NCBI RefSeq assembly: GCF_900114035.1
Contig: NZ_FORP01000001.1
Span: forward strand, 248,001 to 312,000
Direction of reading: 5' to 3'
DNA from: Amycolatopsis sacchari
Lineage (GTDB): Bacteria > Actinomycetota > Actinomycetes > Mycobacteriales > Pseudonocardiaceae
DNA: 64,000 bases
How positions within the stretch are numbered: the first letter of the stretch is position 1; each line of letters opens with the position of its first letter. Position numbers and translations under genes: made by a program. This document shows positions 7,688 to 15,821 of this stretch, one piece after another. A model generated the notes under the pieces. That model did no database searches, was not told where the DNA came from, and saw only the letters and a list, made by a program, of their open reading frames with translations.

Positions 7688-9163
7688 TCACCGCAGGCGG
7701 GCCAGCGCCCGGAGCGGCCCGAACCGCCCGCGCACGGGCACGGTCGTGAGCGGGTGCCCCGCCGTGCCCCAGCCGGCGAGCAGCCGGTTCGCCGCCAGCC
7801 AGCCCGTCGTCGCCGCGCGTTCCATCAGCGCGACGGGGAGGTCGGCGCGCACGCCGTCGCCCGCCAGTGCCAGCCCCGGCACCGGGGTGGCGACGGCCGG
7901 GCGGCGGAAGTACGTGCCGGGCGCGAACAACGGGCAGTCGGCCCGCCACTCCTCCCGGTCGCCCACGATCGTCGCCTGCTGGGTTTCCGGATAGATCGCG
8001 TGCAAACGCGCCAGCAGCTCCTTGCCGGTCGTTTCCCGGTCCGCCGCCGCGTACGCGTGCAGTTCCACCACCGAGCCGCCGCTGCGCGCGGCCCACGCCG
8101 CCGCGTCGGCGTCGTAGCGGTCCAGCACGCTGATGTTGTCCAGCGGCGGCAGCCCGCCCGTGGCGAGGAACGGCGGGCGGTCGGCGCGCACCGGGCGGTC
8201 GAGCCACAGCCGGCGCACCAGGAACGGCGGCGCGGTCTCCTGCGCGGCGATCTGGTCACGCCATTCCGGCGGCCCCAGCGGGGACGCGGCGACCAGCTCC
8301 CGCAGCGCGGGGATCTCCAGCGCCAGCACCACTCCGTCGACCTCGTACGAGGCGTCCGCCGTGTGCACGGCGAAGCCCGGCTCGACCGCCGTGACGGGCG
8401 TGGCCGGGTGCAGGCGGGCGCCGAGCGCGGCGAGCCGGTCGGTGACCGGGGTCCAGAGCGTGTGGAAGGGCTCGCGCGGCACGTCGAACAGCAGGCCCTC
8501 GGCCGAGCCCAGGAAGTACAGGTGGAACATCACGGCCAGCTCGGCGGCCGACAGGCGCTGCGGTGACGCGAAGAAGCTGCGTGAGAACACGTCGAACGCC
8601 AGGTGCCGCGCCGCTTCGGGGAACCGGATCCGCGCCAGGAAGTCGGCGGCGTTCTCCGTGTCGAGCTGTTCGTAGCTCTCCGGCACGCGAACGTCCACAA
8701 GGGACAGTGCGGCCCGCATGTTCACCTTGCGCAGGCCGGACAACGTGAACGTGGAGCTGCGCAGGGCGAAGCCGAACGCGTTCCACGGCGGGGTGCGGGG
8801 CAGGCCGCGGAAGGTGTCGGTGTGGCCGTGTTCGTCGAGCAGCGGGTAGTCGGTCACCGGCCGCAGTTCGACATCCGCCCGGGCGAGCAGCGCACGCAGG
8901 TTGTAGTACTGGCGGAAGAACGCGTGGAACCCGCGGCTCATGCCGACCGTGCTGCCGTCGGGCAGCTTCGTGGTCCAGCCGCCGACGCGCCCGCCCCAGT
9001 ACGGCTCACGCTCGAACAACTCGACGGTGACCCCGCGCTCGGCGAGCGCCGTGGCCGCCGTCAGCCCGGCGATCCCGCCGCCGACGACCGCGACGCGCTT
9101 CGGTTCGGGGACCCGCGGAGCGCCGGCAGGCGCGGCGAACCGCACCCTCTTCCGGTCCCTCAT
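7688..9163 (-). CDS. crtU: CrtU-like carotenoid FAD-dependent oxidoreductase
   Basis: A 491-residue flavoprotein with the dinucleotide-binding motif VAVVGGGIAGLTAATALAER near residue 23 and a carotenoid-desaturase-like C-terminal FAD segment (VPGLALAGDGVRADLPVALM). The stretch MSRGFHAFFRQYYNLRALL is typical of CrtU/CruE enzymes, which desaturate and shift a methyl group on the beta ring to give an aromatic ring, as in isorenieratene. A phytoene-desaturase role is less likely but not excluded. The ATG at 9163 overlaps the preceding methyltransferase stop by 4 bases. Confidence 0.75.
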   Translation of the reverse strand: MRDRKRVRFAAPAGAPRVPEPKRVAVVGGGIAGLTAATALAERGVTVELFEREPYWGGRVGGWTTKLPDGSTVGMSRGFHAFFRQYYNLRALLARADVELRPVTDYPLLDEHGHTDTFRGLPRTPPWNAFGFALRSSTFTLSGLRKVNMRAALSLVDVRVPESYEQLDTENAADFLARIRFPEAARHLAFDVFSRSFFASPQRLSAAELAVMFHLYFLGSAEGLLFDVPREPFHTLWTPVTDRLAALGARLHPATPVTAVEPGFAVHTADASYEVDGVVLALEIPALRELVAASPLGPPEWRDQIAAQETAPPFLVRRLWLDRPVRADRPPFLATGGLPPLDNISVLDRYDADAAAWAARSGGSVVELHAYAAADRETTGKELLARLHAIYPETQQATIVGDREEWRADCPLFAPGTYFRRPAVATPVPGLALAGDGVRADLPVALMERAATTGWLAANRLLAGWGTAGHPLTTVPVRGRFGPLRALARLR

Positions 9164-9843
9164 GCCTTTTCCGCCCGGAACGTGTGCACGATCCCGCGCT
9201 GCCAGCCGGTCATGGTCGTGGTGCGGACGCCGGTGAAGCCGGTGCGCCGCAGCCGTCCGGCGAACTCGGTCGCGCCGTCGAAGCCGAGCACGCTGCGCCA
9301 CAGGTAGCGGTACAGCCCCGCGTCACCGCCCACGACCCGCCCCAGCGGGATGATCACCGACCAGCACACCGCGTGCCACGTCAGCCGGGCGCGGAGACTG
9401 TCGGCGACGCTGTAGTCGTGCACGACGAGCACCCCGCCGGGCCGCAGCAGGTCCAGCATCGCGGTGAGCGTGGTGTCCGGGTCCGGCAGGTTCCGGATCA
9501 GGTACGCGGCGAAGATCGCGTCGAACGGTCCCGTCACGCCGGAGGAGGCCAGGTCCTCGACCCGGCTGTGCACGAACTCCACCCGGCCCGGCCAGGGCTT
9601 CCGCCGGGCCTGGGCCAGCATCCCCGCCGACGCGTCCATACCGACGACCTCCGCGCCGGGCAAGACATCCAGGACCGCGGCGGTCGACGCGCCCGTGCCG
9701 CAGCCCGCGTCGAGCACGCGCCGGGCGCCGGCGGGGATCGCGGCCGCCGACCGGCGGAGGTGCGCGTGGTAGCCGGGGTTGAGGCCGACCAGCCGGTCGT
9801 AGGCGCGCGACCCGCGGTCGAACGCCGTGGCAAGCTCGCTCAT
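9160..9843 (-). CDS. SAM-dependent methyltransferase in the carotenoid operon (CrtT-like position)
   Basis: A 227-residue class I methyltransferase with motif I VLDAGCGTGAST near residue 46, GMDASAGM, and LRPGGVLVVHDYS. The start at ATG 9843 has a strong ribosome site (GGAGGCGGC) and overlaps a 30-codon mini-ORF by 4 bases. In Streptomyces crt clusters a methyltransferase gene, crtT, sits beside crtU and the cyclase, and this gene has the same place. Its substrate may be a carotenoid, a quinone or an isoprenoid acid. Confidence 0.8.
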   Translation of the reverse strand: MSELATAFDRGSRAYDRLVGLNPGYHAHLRRSAAAIPAGARRVLDAGCGTGASTAAVLDVLPGAEVVGMDASAGMLAQARRKPWPGRVEFVHSRVEDLASSGVTGPFDAIFAAYLIRNLPDPDTTLTAMLDLLRPGGVLVVHDYSVADSLRARLTWHAVCWSVIIPLGRVVGGDAGLYRYLWRSVLGFDGATEFAGRLRRTGFTGVRTTTMTGWQRGIVHTFRAEKA

Positions 9844-9932
9844 GCCGCCTCCTGATCGGACGCGGCAAGCCGCGGCAGTGCTATGACGTCGGCGAGCATG
9901 GTGCCGATGATTCGCTCGCAAGCTTCGCTCAT
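9840..9932 (-). CDS. 30-codon mini-ORF coupled on both sides in the carotenoid operon
   Basis: The frame starts at ATG 9932, overlapping the crtYd stop by 4 bases (ATGA), and ends with a TGA overlapping the next ATG by 4 bases, so it is a link in a chain of coupled genes. The product runs MSEACERIIG to ASDQEAA and matches nothing I know. Its first bases (GAGGCGGCATGAGCGAAGC) almost repeat the start of the following methyltransferase gene, differing by one indel. It could be a real peptide, or the scar of a gene deleted between short repeats. Confidence 0.45.
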   Translation of the reverse strand: MSEACERIIGTMLADVIALPRLAASDQEAA

Positions 9933-10243
9933 GCCGCCTCTTCCTTTTTCTTCGCGCGCAGCCAGCACAGCAGGGTCAGGGTGACGAGGCTGAAGCCGAA
10001 CAGGTAGTCCTCGACCGGGATGTCGAACGGGAAGCGCAACCCCGTCATCTCGTCGGGGTTGTAGCCCACGATCGGATCCGGCAGGCGCGTGAGCCAGCCG
10101 TCGACCGGCACCTGGAACGCCACGACGATCGCCATCGAGATCCAGTAACCGGGCCGCCGGAACAACCCCGTGCGCAGCCAGAGCAGTTCGGCCGCGACGA
10201 CCGCGGGCACCGACAGCACCGCGGGCAGCGTGTAGCCCATCAT
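9929..10243 (-). CDS. crtYd: Lycopene cyclase domain protein, second subunit (CrtYd type)
   Basis: A 104-residue membrane protein with three predicted helices and the heterodimeric lycopene-cyclase motif PFDIPVEDYLFGFSLVTLT near residue 72. In this family two small homologous subunits together cyclise the psi ends of lycopene to beta or epsilon rings. The start ATG at 10243 overlaps the stop of the partner gene by 4 bases. The C-terminus is very basic/acidic (RAKKKEEAA) and cytoplasmic. Ring type cannot be decided from sequence; the adjacent CrtU-like protein suggests beta rings. Confidence 0.88.
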   Translation of the reverse strand: MMGYTLPAVLSVPAVVAAELLWLRTGLFRRPGYWISMAIVVAFQVPVDGWLTRLPDPIVGYNPDEMTGLRFPFDIPVEDYLFGFSLVTLTLLCWLRAKKKEEAA

Positions 10244-10557
10244 GCGCGGATCCTGGCGAGCATCCGCTCCACGGTCTCGAACGTCAGCAGCCCGCACAGC
10301 GGGATCACGACGAAGAACAGGGCCTCCTCCAGCGGGACGCCGAACGGCAGCGTGATCCCCACCAGGAAGCGCGGGTCGTAGTGCCACACCTCACCGGCGA
10401 TCGCCAGCACGTCCCACACCAGGAACACCGCGGCCGCGGGCAGGACCGCCTTCGCCAGCCGCGCCGGGCGGCGGTACACCCGCGACCCCGTCAGTTCCAG
10501 CGGCAACGTCACCAGCAGGCACGCGGCCAGCACCAGCAGGTACTGCAGGTGGTCCAT
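10240..10557 (-). CDS. crtYc: Lycopene cyclase domain protein, first subunit (CrtYc type)
   Basis: A 105-residue membrane protein, three predicted helices, with the matching motif LPFGVPLEEALFFVVIPLCG near residue 69. It is the partner of the following gene, with a 4-base overlap. Splitting the cyclase into two half-size subunits is the actinobacterial arrangement; fungi and archaea carry the same halves fused. The ribosome site GGGCGGGAGG abuts the ATG, an unusually short spacing. It lies 18 bases after the crtB stop. Confidence 0.88.
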   Translation of the reverse strand: MDHLQYLLVLAACLLVTLPLELTGSRVYRRPARLAKAVLPAAAVFLVWDVLAIAGEVWHYDPRFLVGITLPFGVPLEEALFFVVIPLCGLLTFETVERMLARIRA

Positions 10558-10575
10558 CCTCCCGCCCTTCCCGTC

Positions 10576-11532
10576 TCATCCAGCGGCACCAGGACTGCCC
10601 GCGGCCACCCCGGCGGAAACGCGGGCCCACAGCGCGCGCGTCGCGGCGCTGCCCGCCAGCGCGAGCCGCGCCGGGTTGCCGACCGTCGCCCTGGCCCGGA
10701 ACACGTTGTGGTCCTCGGCCTCGATGCGGTCGAGGATGCGAGCGTAAAGCGTGTACGCGGTGGCCACACACGGTCGCGACACGGGGTCGAGCAGCGCGAT
10801 GCCCGGCTCGGCACGGCGGTACACCGCACGCGTGAACGCGATCTGGTCGGCCAGCGCGCGGCGCACCCGCGGGTCGAGCCGCCCGGTGCGGCGGCACCAG
10901 AACAGCAGCTCGCGGTCCACGCCGTAGGCGGCGAGTTCGTCGGCGGGGAGGTACACGCGGCCCCGGTCGAGGTCCTCGGCCACGTCACGCAGGAAGTTGG
11001 TCAGCTGGAACGCTTCGCCGAGGGCGGCGGCGTGCGGGGCGGCCTCGGCGGGGTCGCAGACCGTGCCGAGCACCGGCAGCAGCTGCAGGCCGATCACCTC
11101 GGCCGAGCCGTGCACGTAACGGCGCAGCCCGGCGCGGTCGGGGTAGCCGGTGACGGTCAGGTCCATCCGCATCGACGCCAGGAACGCCCAGTACAGCTCC
11201 TCGTCGATGCCGAACCGCCTCGTGGTGTCGACGACGGCGGCGAGCACGGGATGCGTGGAACGGCCGGTGCGCAGGCCCTCGGCCAGGTCGTGCCGCACCC
11301 GGTCGAGCCGGGCGGCGACATCGGCGCCCGGCTCGGGGTCGTCGACGATGTCGTCGGCGTGGCGGGCGAACCCGTAGAGGGCGTGGATCGCGGGACGTTG
11401 CCGGGGGTGCAGCAGGCGGGTGGCCAGGAAGTAGGTGCGCCCGTGCCGCGCGTTGAGCGCACGGCACCGGGTGTACGCGTCGTGCAGCCGCGGATCGGTG
11501 ATCCGTGCCGCCGCGAACTCTCGCCGGGTCAA
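10576..11532 (-). CDS. crtB: Phytoene synthase
   Basis: A 318-residue trans-isoprenyl diphosphate synthase joining two geranylgeranyl diphosphates to phytoene. Both Asp-rich sites are present: HADDIVDDPE in the first part and FLRDVAEDLDRGRVYLP in the second. ARHGRTYFLATRLL is a family landmark. I chose the TTG at 11532, preceded by CTGGAG at proper spacing, because the product then begins MTRREFAAARI as in related enzymes; an upstream frame to 11733 looks non-coding. It opens the leftward carotenoid operon. No crtE or crtI is in the window, so GGPP supply and desaturation must come from elsewhere. Confidence 0.9.
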   Translation of the reverse strand: MTRREFAAARITDPRLHDAYTRCRALNARHGRTYFLATRLLHPRQRPAIHALYGFARHADDIVDDPEPGADVAARLDRVRHDLAEGLRTGRSTHPVLAAVVDTTRRFGIDEELYWAFLASMRMDLTVTGYPDRAGLRRYVHGSAEVIGLQLLPVLGTVCDPAEAAPHAAALGEAFQLTNFLRDVAEDLDRGRVYLPADELAAYGVDRELLFWCRRTGRLDPRVRRALADQIAFTRAVYRRAEPGIALLDPVSRPCVATAYTLYARILDRIEAEDHNVFRARATVGNPARLALAGSAATRALWARVSAGVAAGSPGAAG

Positions 11533-11728
11533 GTGCCGCTCCAGGATCTCGAGGTGTGTCCGGTGGTGCCCGGGGTACCCCGGGTTCGCACGAAGTGACG
11601 CACAACCGTTGCAACCATAGCGAGGGAGCCGGTCATGAGCAGCGTGCCGCCGAGCCGTCCGGACCGTCCACGGGGGAGCGCCGCGACGGGGCGCGCCCCC
11701 CTCGTGCGGGGGGCCAGAACTTTTCCCG

Positions 11729-11752
11729 GGCAATATTGCACTCTATATTGCC
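11729..11752. promoter_or_regulatory. AT-rich inverted repeat between crtB and the gene at 11796
   Basis: GGCAATAT and ATATTGCC form 8-base arms around an 8-base spacer; the left half is itself a perfect 10-bp palindrome, GCAATATTGC (11730-11739). This island of A/T in very GC-rich DNA is probably an operator or promoter core in the 263-bp divergent gap. A further 8-bp palindrome, GTTGCAAC, lies at 11608-11615, closer to crtB. No regulator gene is adjacent. Confidence 0.5.
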
Positions 11753-11795
11753 GGGCAGGAGCCGCCGCAGCACCGAGCACGGGAAGGCGGATCGG

Positions 11796-12686
11796 ATGAC
11801 CGACGAGGACGCGGCCGTCGCAGTCGAGGTGGCGCGGACCGCGGACCTGTGCGCGCTCGCCGCCGGCGCGGACGAGCCCGGGCAGCTGGCGGAGTTGCTC
11901 CAGACCACACCGCACCCCGAGGAACTGGTCGCGATGTGGGCGCGGCTGCTGGTCACGCTGGTCCCCGAGGACCGGACGGCCGAGCTGGTCGACCAGCTGT
12001 GGCGCGAGGACGACAGCGAGTGGCTCATCGCGGTCGAGCACTTCCTGGACTACGCGCACCGGCGGCAGCCGGGCACGCTCGCCAGGTTCACCGCCGAGGT
12101 CACGGCGTGGCCCGCGGCGAGCCAGGCCGCGTTCGCCGGGCTGGTCCTCGCCGCCATCGCGGACGCGCTGCCCGAGGGCATGGTGCCCTCGCACTACCTC
12201 GTCGCCCGCGGGCTGGTCGTCGAGGCGGCCGCCTCGGTGGGTGCTCCCGAGCTGGCCGACGCGCTGGCCGGGCTCGTCGCGCTCGGCTGGCGCGAACCGG
12301 GCGCGCTGCCCGCCGCGCGGCTGGCGTACGACCTGGCGCGGCACGTCGAGCAGGAGCTGCCGGGTCTCCTCCCGCGCAGGCAGGCGGTCGCGGCGCTCGC
12401 GCTGGTCGTCGGCGGGTTCCGGGATCCGGGCGAGCCGGTGGTGGTGCGCCTGCACGACGGTTCCGGCGTGGTGACCGACGCGGACGAGCCGCTGGGGATC
12501 GTGGACCAGTCGCGGCGCGCGACGGTGGTCGCCGCCCGCGTGGTGCGGCACGCCGGGAGAGGTGAGATGCGGCGGCTGGAGGCGGAGCTGACCGCACACG
12601 CCCCCGCCCCGCACGACCTGCTGCCGGTGCTGCTGGCACTGGCGCTGGCCGCGGCGGCGTACGTCCGCGAGGACGTGCGCACCTGA
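11796..12686 (+). CDS. Hypothetical alpha-helical protein
   Basis: A 296-residue protein I do not recognise. It is rich in Ala, Leu, Val and acidic residues and looks wholly helical with repeated amphipathic segments, such as LAELLQTTPHPEELVAMWAR and LVDQLWREDDSEWLIAVEHF. No membrane segment or signal peptide is clear. The start ATG 11796 was chosen because the region upstream holds the inverted repeat at 11729-11752; the ribosome site is weak (GGGAAGGCGG). It is divergent from crtB. Function unknown. Confidence 0.7.
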   Translation: MTDEDAAVAVEVARTADLCALAAGADEPGQLAELLQTTPHPEELVAMWARLLVTLVPEDRTAELVDQLWREDDSEWLIAVEHFLDYAHRRQPGTLARFTAEVTAWPAASQAAFAGLVLAAIADALPEGMVPSHYLVARGLVVEAAASVGAPELADALAGLVALGWREPGALPAARLAYDLARHVEQELPGLLPRRQAVAALALVVGGFRDPGEPVVVRLHDGSGVVTDADEPLGIVDQSRRATVVAARVVRHAGRGEMRRLEAELTAHAPAPHDLLPVLLALALAAAAYVREDVRT

Positions 12687-12788
12687 TCTTCAGCCCGGCC
12701 GCCCAGCCCGTCCCTGCCGTCGACGACGGCGCGCGCCTGCTGCCGCCCGGCGCCTCGTCGAGCCACCTGGTCACATGGCTACCCCGAC

Positions 12789-14531
12789 ATGTCCCGGCCC
12801 CCCGGCGCACCACCGCCGTTCACGTGGGGTTCGCCCTCGGGGGCGACGCTTCCGGGCGTGACCCACGACCACTCCCATCCCCACCACCACCATCACCACG
12901 CGGACGACGAGCTGACCCCGGCCGCCGACGTGTCGATCCCCGACGAGGAGCTGAGCCCGGCCGAGCGGTCCCGGCGCTCGGTGTTCCGCCGCGCCGGGCT
13001 GCTCGGCGCGGGACTGGCCGCGGGCAGCGTGCTGACCGCCGGCACCGCGGCCGCCACGGGCAACCGCGTCCCGCGTGGCGGCTACCTGTGGCTGGCCGGC
13101 GACCACCACATCCACACGCAGTACAGCTCCGACGCCAAGTACCGCGTGCTCGACCAGGTGCGGCACGCCAGCGCGCACGGGCTCGGCTGGATGGTGATCA
13201 CCGACCACGGCAGCCAGCAGCACGCGAAGATCGGCGTGGAAAAGGTCAACCCGGACATCGTCGCCGCACGGCAGCGGACGCCGGACACGCTGGTGTTCCA
13301 GGGGCTGGAGTGGAACATCCCCTCCGCCGAGCACGGCACCGTCTTCGTGCACCCCGGCCGCAACGAGGTGGCGCTGCTCAAGGAGTTCGAGAACTCCTAC
13401 GACGGTTCCGTGAAGGGCGCCTCCGGCAGCAGCCCCGCCAACGAGGCGCTGGCGATCGCGGGCGTCAACTTCCTCGCCGACGCCGTGCGCCGCCGCCGGA
13501 TCCAGGACGCCCTGTTCCTGGCGAACCACCCGGCGCGCAAGGGCATCGACTCGCCGCACGAGATCCGCGGCTGGCGCGACGCGGCGCCGGACATCGCCGT
13601 GGGCATGGAAGGCGCGCCCGGTCACCAGGCCGCCGGCCTGCCCGCGCCCCACGGCCCGGGCGGCGCCCGCGGCATCTACGACAACAGCCCCGGCGCGGAC
13701 TCGTTCCCCGGCTACCCGCTGGAGAGCTACCGCACGTGGGGCGGGTTCGACTGGATGACCGCGACCGTCGGCGGGCTGTGGGACAGCCTGCTCGCCGAGG
13801 GCAAACCCTGGTGGATCACGGCAAATTCTGACTCGCACAACATCTACGCCGACAACTCGGTGCGCGGCCCCGGCACGAACTTCGACGCCAACGGCTACCA
13901 CAACGACCCCGTCTACGGCGGGGACCTCAACCTCGGCGACACCGACTTCTGGCCCGGCTACTACAGCCGCACCCACGTCGGCGCCACGGACTTCTCCTAC
14001 GCGGCGGTGATGGACGGCATCCGCGCCGGGCGCGTGTGGGTGGACCACGGCGGCCTGCTCAGCGGCCTCGACGTCCAGCTGCGTGCCCGCGACGGCCGGA
14101 ACTCCGTGCCGCTGGGCGGGATGCTGCACGTGCGCCGCGGCACCGCGGTGGACCTCGTGATCACGATCGACCTGGCGAACGGGCCGAACTGGGCGCAGTT
14201 CGTGCCGGTGCTGGCGCGGCTCGACGTGATCCAGGGCGCCGTCAAGGGTCCCGTCGCCGACCGCGACACGTTCGTCGCGCCGGACACCCGCGTCGTGAAG
14301 TCCTTCGAGGTGGGCAAGGGGACCGGGCAGGTCCGCTTCACCTACTCGCTCGGCAAGGTCTCCGCGCCGCTGTACGTGCGGTTGCGCGGGACGGACGGCA
14401 AGCGGTCCGCGGTCGGGTTGCGCGGTGCCGCGGTGGACCCGGCCGGCCCGGCGATGGACACCCCCGGTAACGCCGACCCGTGGCAGGACCTGTGGTTCTA
14501 CACCAACCCGATGTGGGTCCTGCCCTCGTGA
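12789..14531 (+). CDS. Tat-exported PHP-domain phosphoesterase
   Basis: The protein has 580 residues. A His-rich N-terminus (HDHSHPHHHHHHADDE near residue 26) precedes a twin-arginine signal, SRRSVF at 61-66, and a hydrophobic stretch to about residue 90. The PHP domain starts at GDHHIHTQYSSDA (about 105), followed by VITDHGSQQH and the C-terminal ligands ITANSDSHN, as in metal-dependent phosphoesterases. The C-terminal 150 residues look like a beta-sandwich. Tat export suggests folding and metal loading in the cytoplasm. A GTG start at 12858 just before the His stretch is possible; neither start has a good ribosome site. Confidence 0.85.
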   Translation: MSRPPGAPPPFTWGSPSGATLPGVTHDHSHPHHHHHHADDELTPAADVSIPDEELSPAERSRRSVFRRAGLLGAGLAAGSVLTAGTAAATGNRVPRGGYLWLAGDHHIHTQYSSDAKYRVLDQVRHASAHGLGWMVITDHGSQQHAKIGVEKVNPDIVAARQRTPDTLVFQGLEWNIPSAEHGTVFVHPGRNEVALLKEFENSYDGSVKGASGSSPANEALAIAGVNFLADAVRRRRIQDALFLANHPARKGIDSPHEIRGWRDAAPDIAVGMEGAPGHQAAGLPAPHGPGGARGIYDNSPGADSFPGYPLESYRTWGGFDWMTATVGGLWDSLLAEGKPWWITANSDSHNIYADNSVRGPGTNFDANGYHNDPVYGGDLNLGDTDFWPGYYSRTHVGATDFSYAAVMDGIRAGRVWVDHGGLLSGLDVQLRARDGRNSVPLGGMLHVRRGTAVDLVITIDLANGPNWAQFVPVLARLDVIQGAVKGPVADRDTFVAPDTRVVKSFEVGKGTGQVRFTYSLGKVSAPLYVRLRGTDGKRSAVGLRGAAVDPAGPAMDTPGNADPWQDLWFYTNPMWVLPS

Positions 14532-15100
14532 CCTGCTTCGGCATCGACACCGGCACCCGCACGCTCCGGGAGGCGGACCACCTCGCCCACGAGGTGGCCG
14601 CACGGCTGCGCCTCCCGGAGCGGGCGGTGGTCTGCACGCACCTGATCCGCTCCGGCGAGCCGCACGTCGCGGTGTCGCTGGCCGTGCCGCCGGGCTTCGG
14701 CGGGTTGTGGAACGAGCTGACGCGGTACGCCGAGCACGGGACGGCCGGAGTCGCGGGCGGCACCGGCCGCTCCGGCCGCCCCGAACTGGCGGAGGCGGCG
14801 GCCGCGGCCGCGTGCGAGCACGAGGCGGGCAACGGCGGCCGGGCGGTGGTGTTCCCCGGATCCGCGCTGCTGACCGGGACGCTACCGGTTTCGGACGTGC
14901 TCACGCGGACGGCGATCACGCGGGTGGTCAGCATCGGCGGCCCCGTGCCCGGCGACGACGACCTCCTCGACACGAGGGACCACGTCCGTCCCGAGTGGAG
15001 GGACGGCGAGCTGGTGCTGGCGGTGACGGTGATCCACAGTGGACGGTTCGCGCCGTTCGAGGTGCCCAACCCGACGCCCTGCTGCGTCGATCACGCGTAG
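14528..15100 (+). CDS. Conserved hypothetical protein, coupled to the PHP gene
   Basis: A 190-residue soluble alpha/beta protein I cannot place. It begins MTCFGIDTGTRTLREADHLA if the GTG at 14528 is used; that codon overlaps the PHP stop by 4 bases (GTGA), which supports the choice. Features are a central Gly/Ala-rich segment (GVAGGTGRSGRPELAEAAAA) and a Cys pair near the C-terminus (NPTPCCVDH). Its coupling to the PHP gene suggests a shared process. It overlaps the 3' end of ethR by 10 bases. Confidence 0.6.
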   Translation: MTCFGIDTGTRTLREADHLAHEVAARLRLPERAVVCTHLIRSGEPHVAVSLAVPPGFGGLWNELTRYAEHGTAGVAGGTGRSGRPELAEAAAAAACEHEAGNGGRAVVFPGSALLTGTLPVSDVLTRTAITRVVSIGGPVPGDDDLLDTRDHVRPEWRDGELVLAVTVIHSGRFAPFEVPNPTPCCVDHA

Positions 15101-15723
15101 ATCGCGCGGAGCCACACTTCCAGCAGGACGTCCACGACGCCGGTCTCGGCGACCGTGGGTTCCTCGGCGGCGAAGGTCGCGTGCAGCACGCGCTCGTTCA
15201 TCAGGTTCAGCACGGTCGCGAGGTCACGGGCGGAGCGGCCCGGGGGAGCGGCGCCGCGCTCGCGCTCGGTCTCGATCGCCGCCGCGGTGCTCTCGACCCA
15301 CCGGTCCATCACCTTCGACCAGAGCTCCCGCACCTCCGGCAGCGTCGCCCTCGCTTCGCCGACCGCGAGCGCGACCGCCCGGTGGGCCCGGAACGTCTCG
15401 TAGAAGGCGTTGATGCAGCCTCGCCAGCGCTGCGCCGTGTCGTCGGCGGGCTGCGCCAGCACCCGCTGCGACGCCTCGTCCGCCTCCTCGACGACCCGGT
15501 CCAGCAGCGCGAGCAGCACCGCCTCCTTGCCACGGAAGTAGAAGTAGAACGTGGGGCGGGAGATGCCGGCGCCCCGCGCCAGGTCGTCGATCGAGATGTC
15601 GCGCAGCGGGCGTTCCGCCAGGAGACGCTCCGCCGTCGCCAGGATCGCCAGCTCGCGGTCGTCACCGCTCGGCCGCGCGCCCCGGCGCCCCCGGCTCGTC
15701 CGGTTCCCCTCCTCGCTGGACAT
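15091..15723 (-). CDS. ethR: EthR-type TetR-family repressor
   Basis: A 210-residue TetR protein that matches mycobacterial EthR over its length: RPSGDDRELAILATAERLL, the recognition region GAGISRPTFYFYFRGKEAVL, and the C-terminal LNLMNERVLHATFA. EthR represses ethA by cooperative binding of several dimers and is released by hydrophobic ligands in a tunnel. The gene is divergent from an EthA-type monooxygenase, exactly as in Mycobacterium tuberculosis, with 127 bases between starts. Confidence 0.93.
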   Translation of the reverse strand: MSSEEGNRTSRGRRGARPSGDDRELAILATAERLLAERPLRDISIDDLARGAGISRPTFYFYFRGKEAVLLALLDRVVEEADEASQRVLAQPADDTAQRWRGCINAFYETFRAHRAVALAVGEARATLPEVRELWSKVMDRWVESTAAAIETERERGAAPPGRSARDLATVLNLMNERVLHATFAAEEPTVAETGVVDVLLEVWLRAIYA

Positions 15724-15750
15724 GCGGTCACTCTAGCGCGGCTGAGCTGG

Positions 15751-15787
15751 CTCGACAGTGTGTCGACTGATTCGACGCCCTGTTGAC
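15751..15787. promoter_or_regulatory. Predicted EthR operator, four TCGAC-type half sites
   Basis: Four TCGAC/TTGAC cores occur at 15752, 15763, 15772 and 15783, spaced 11, 9 and 11 bases. They include CTCGACAG, TGTCGACT, TTCGACG and TGTTGACT. The mycobacterial EthR operator is also a long run of TGTCGAC-like half sites in the ethR-ethA gap. Assignment is by similarity of repressor and layout; binding has not been shown here. Confidence 0.65.
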
Positions 15788-15789
15788 TG

Positions 15790-15821
15790 CCTGATCTACC
15801 GTCGGTAGGTTCCCGATCAGG
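15790..15821. promoter_or_regulatory. Nested inverted repeat before ethA
   Basis: CTACCGTCGGTAG (15796-15808) is a perfect palindrome of 6-base arms with one central base. It is enclosed by CCTGATC (15790-15796) and GATCAGG (15815-15821). It differs in sequence from the neighbouring EthR-like half sites, so it may be bound by a second regulator or mark the ethA promoter; the ATG follows 29 bases later after GACGAGGGG. Confidence 0.5.
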
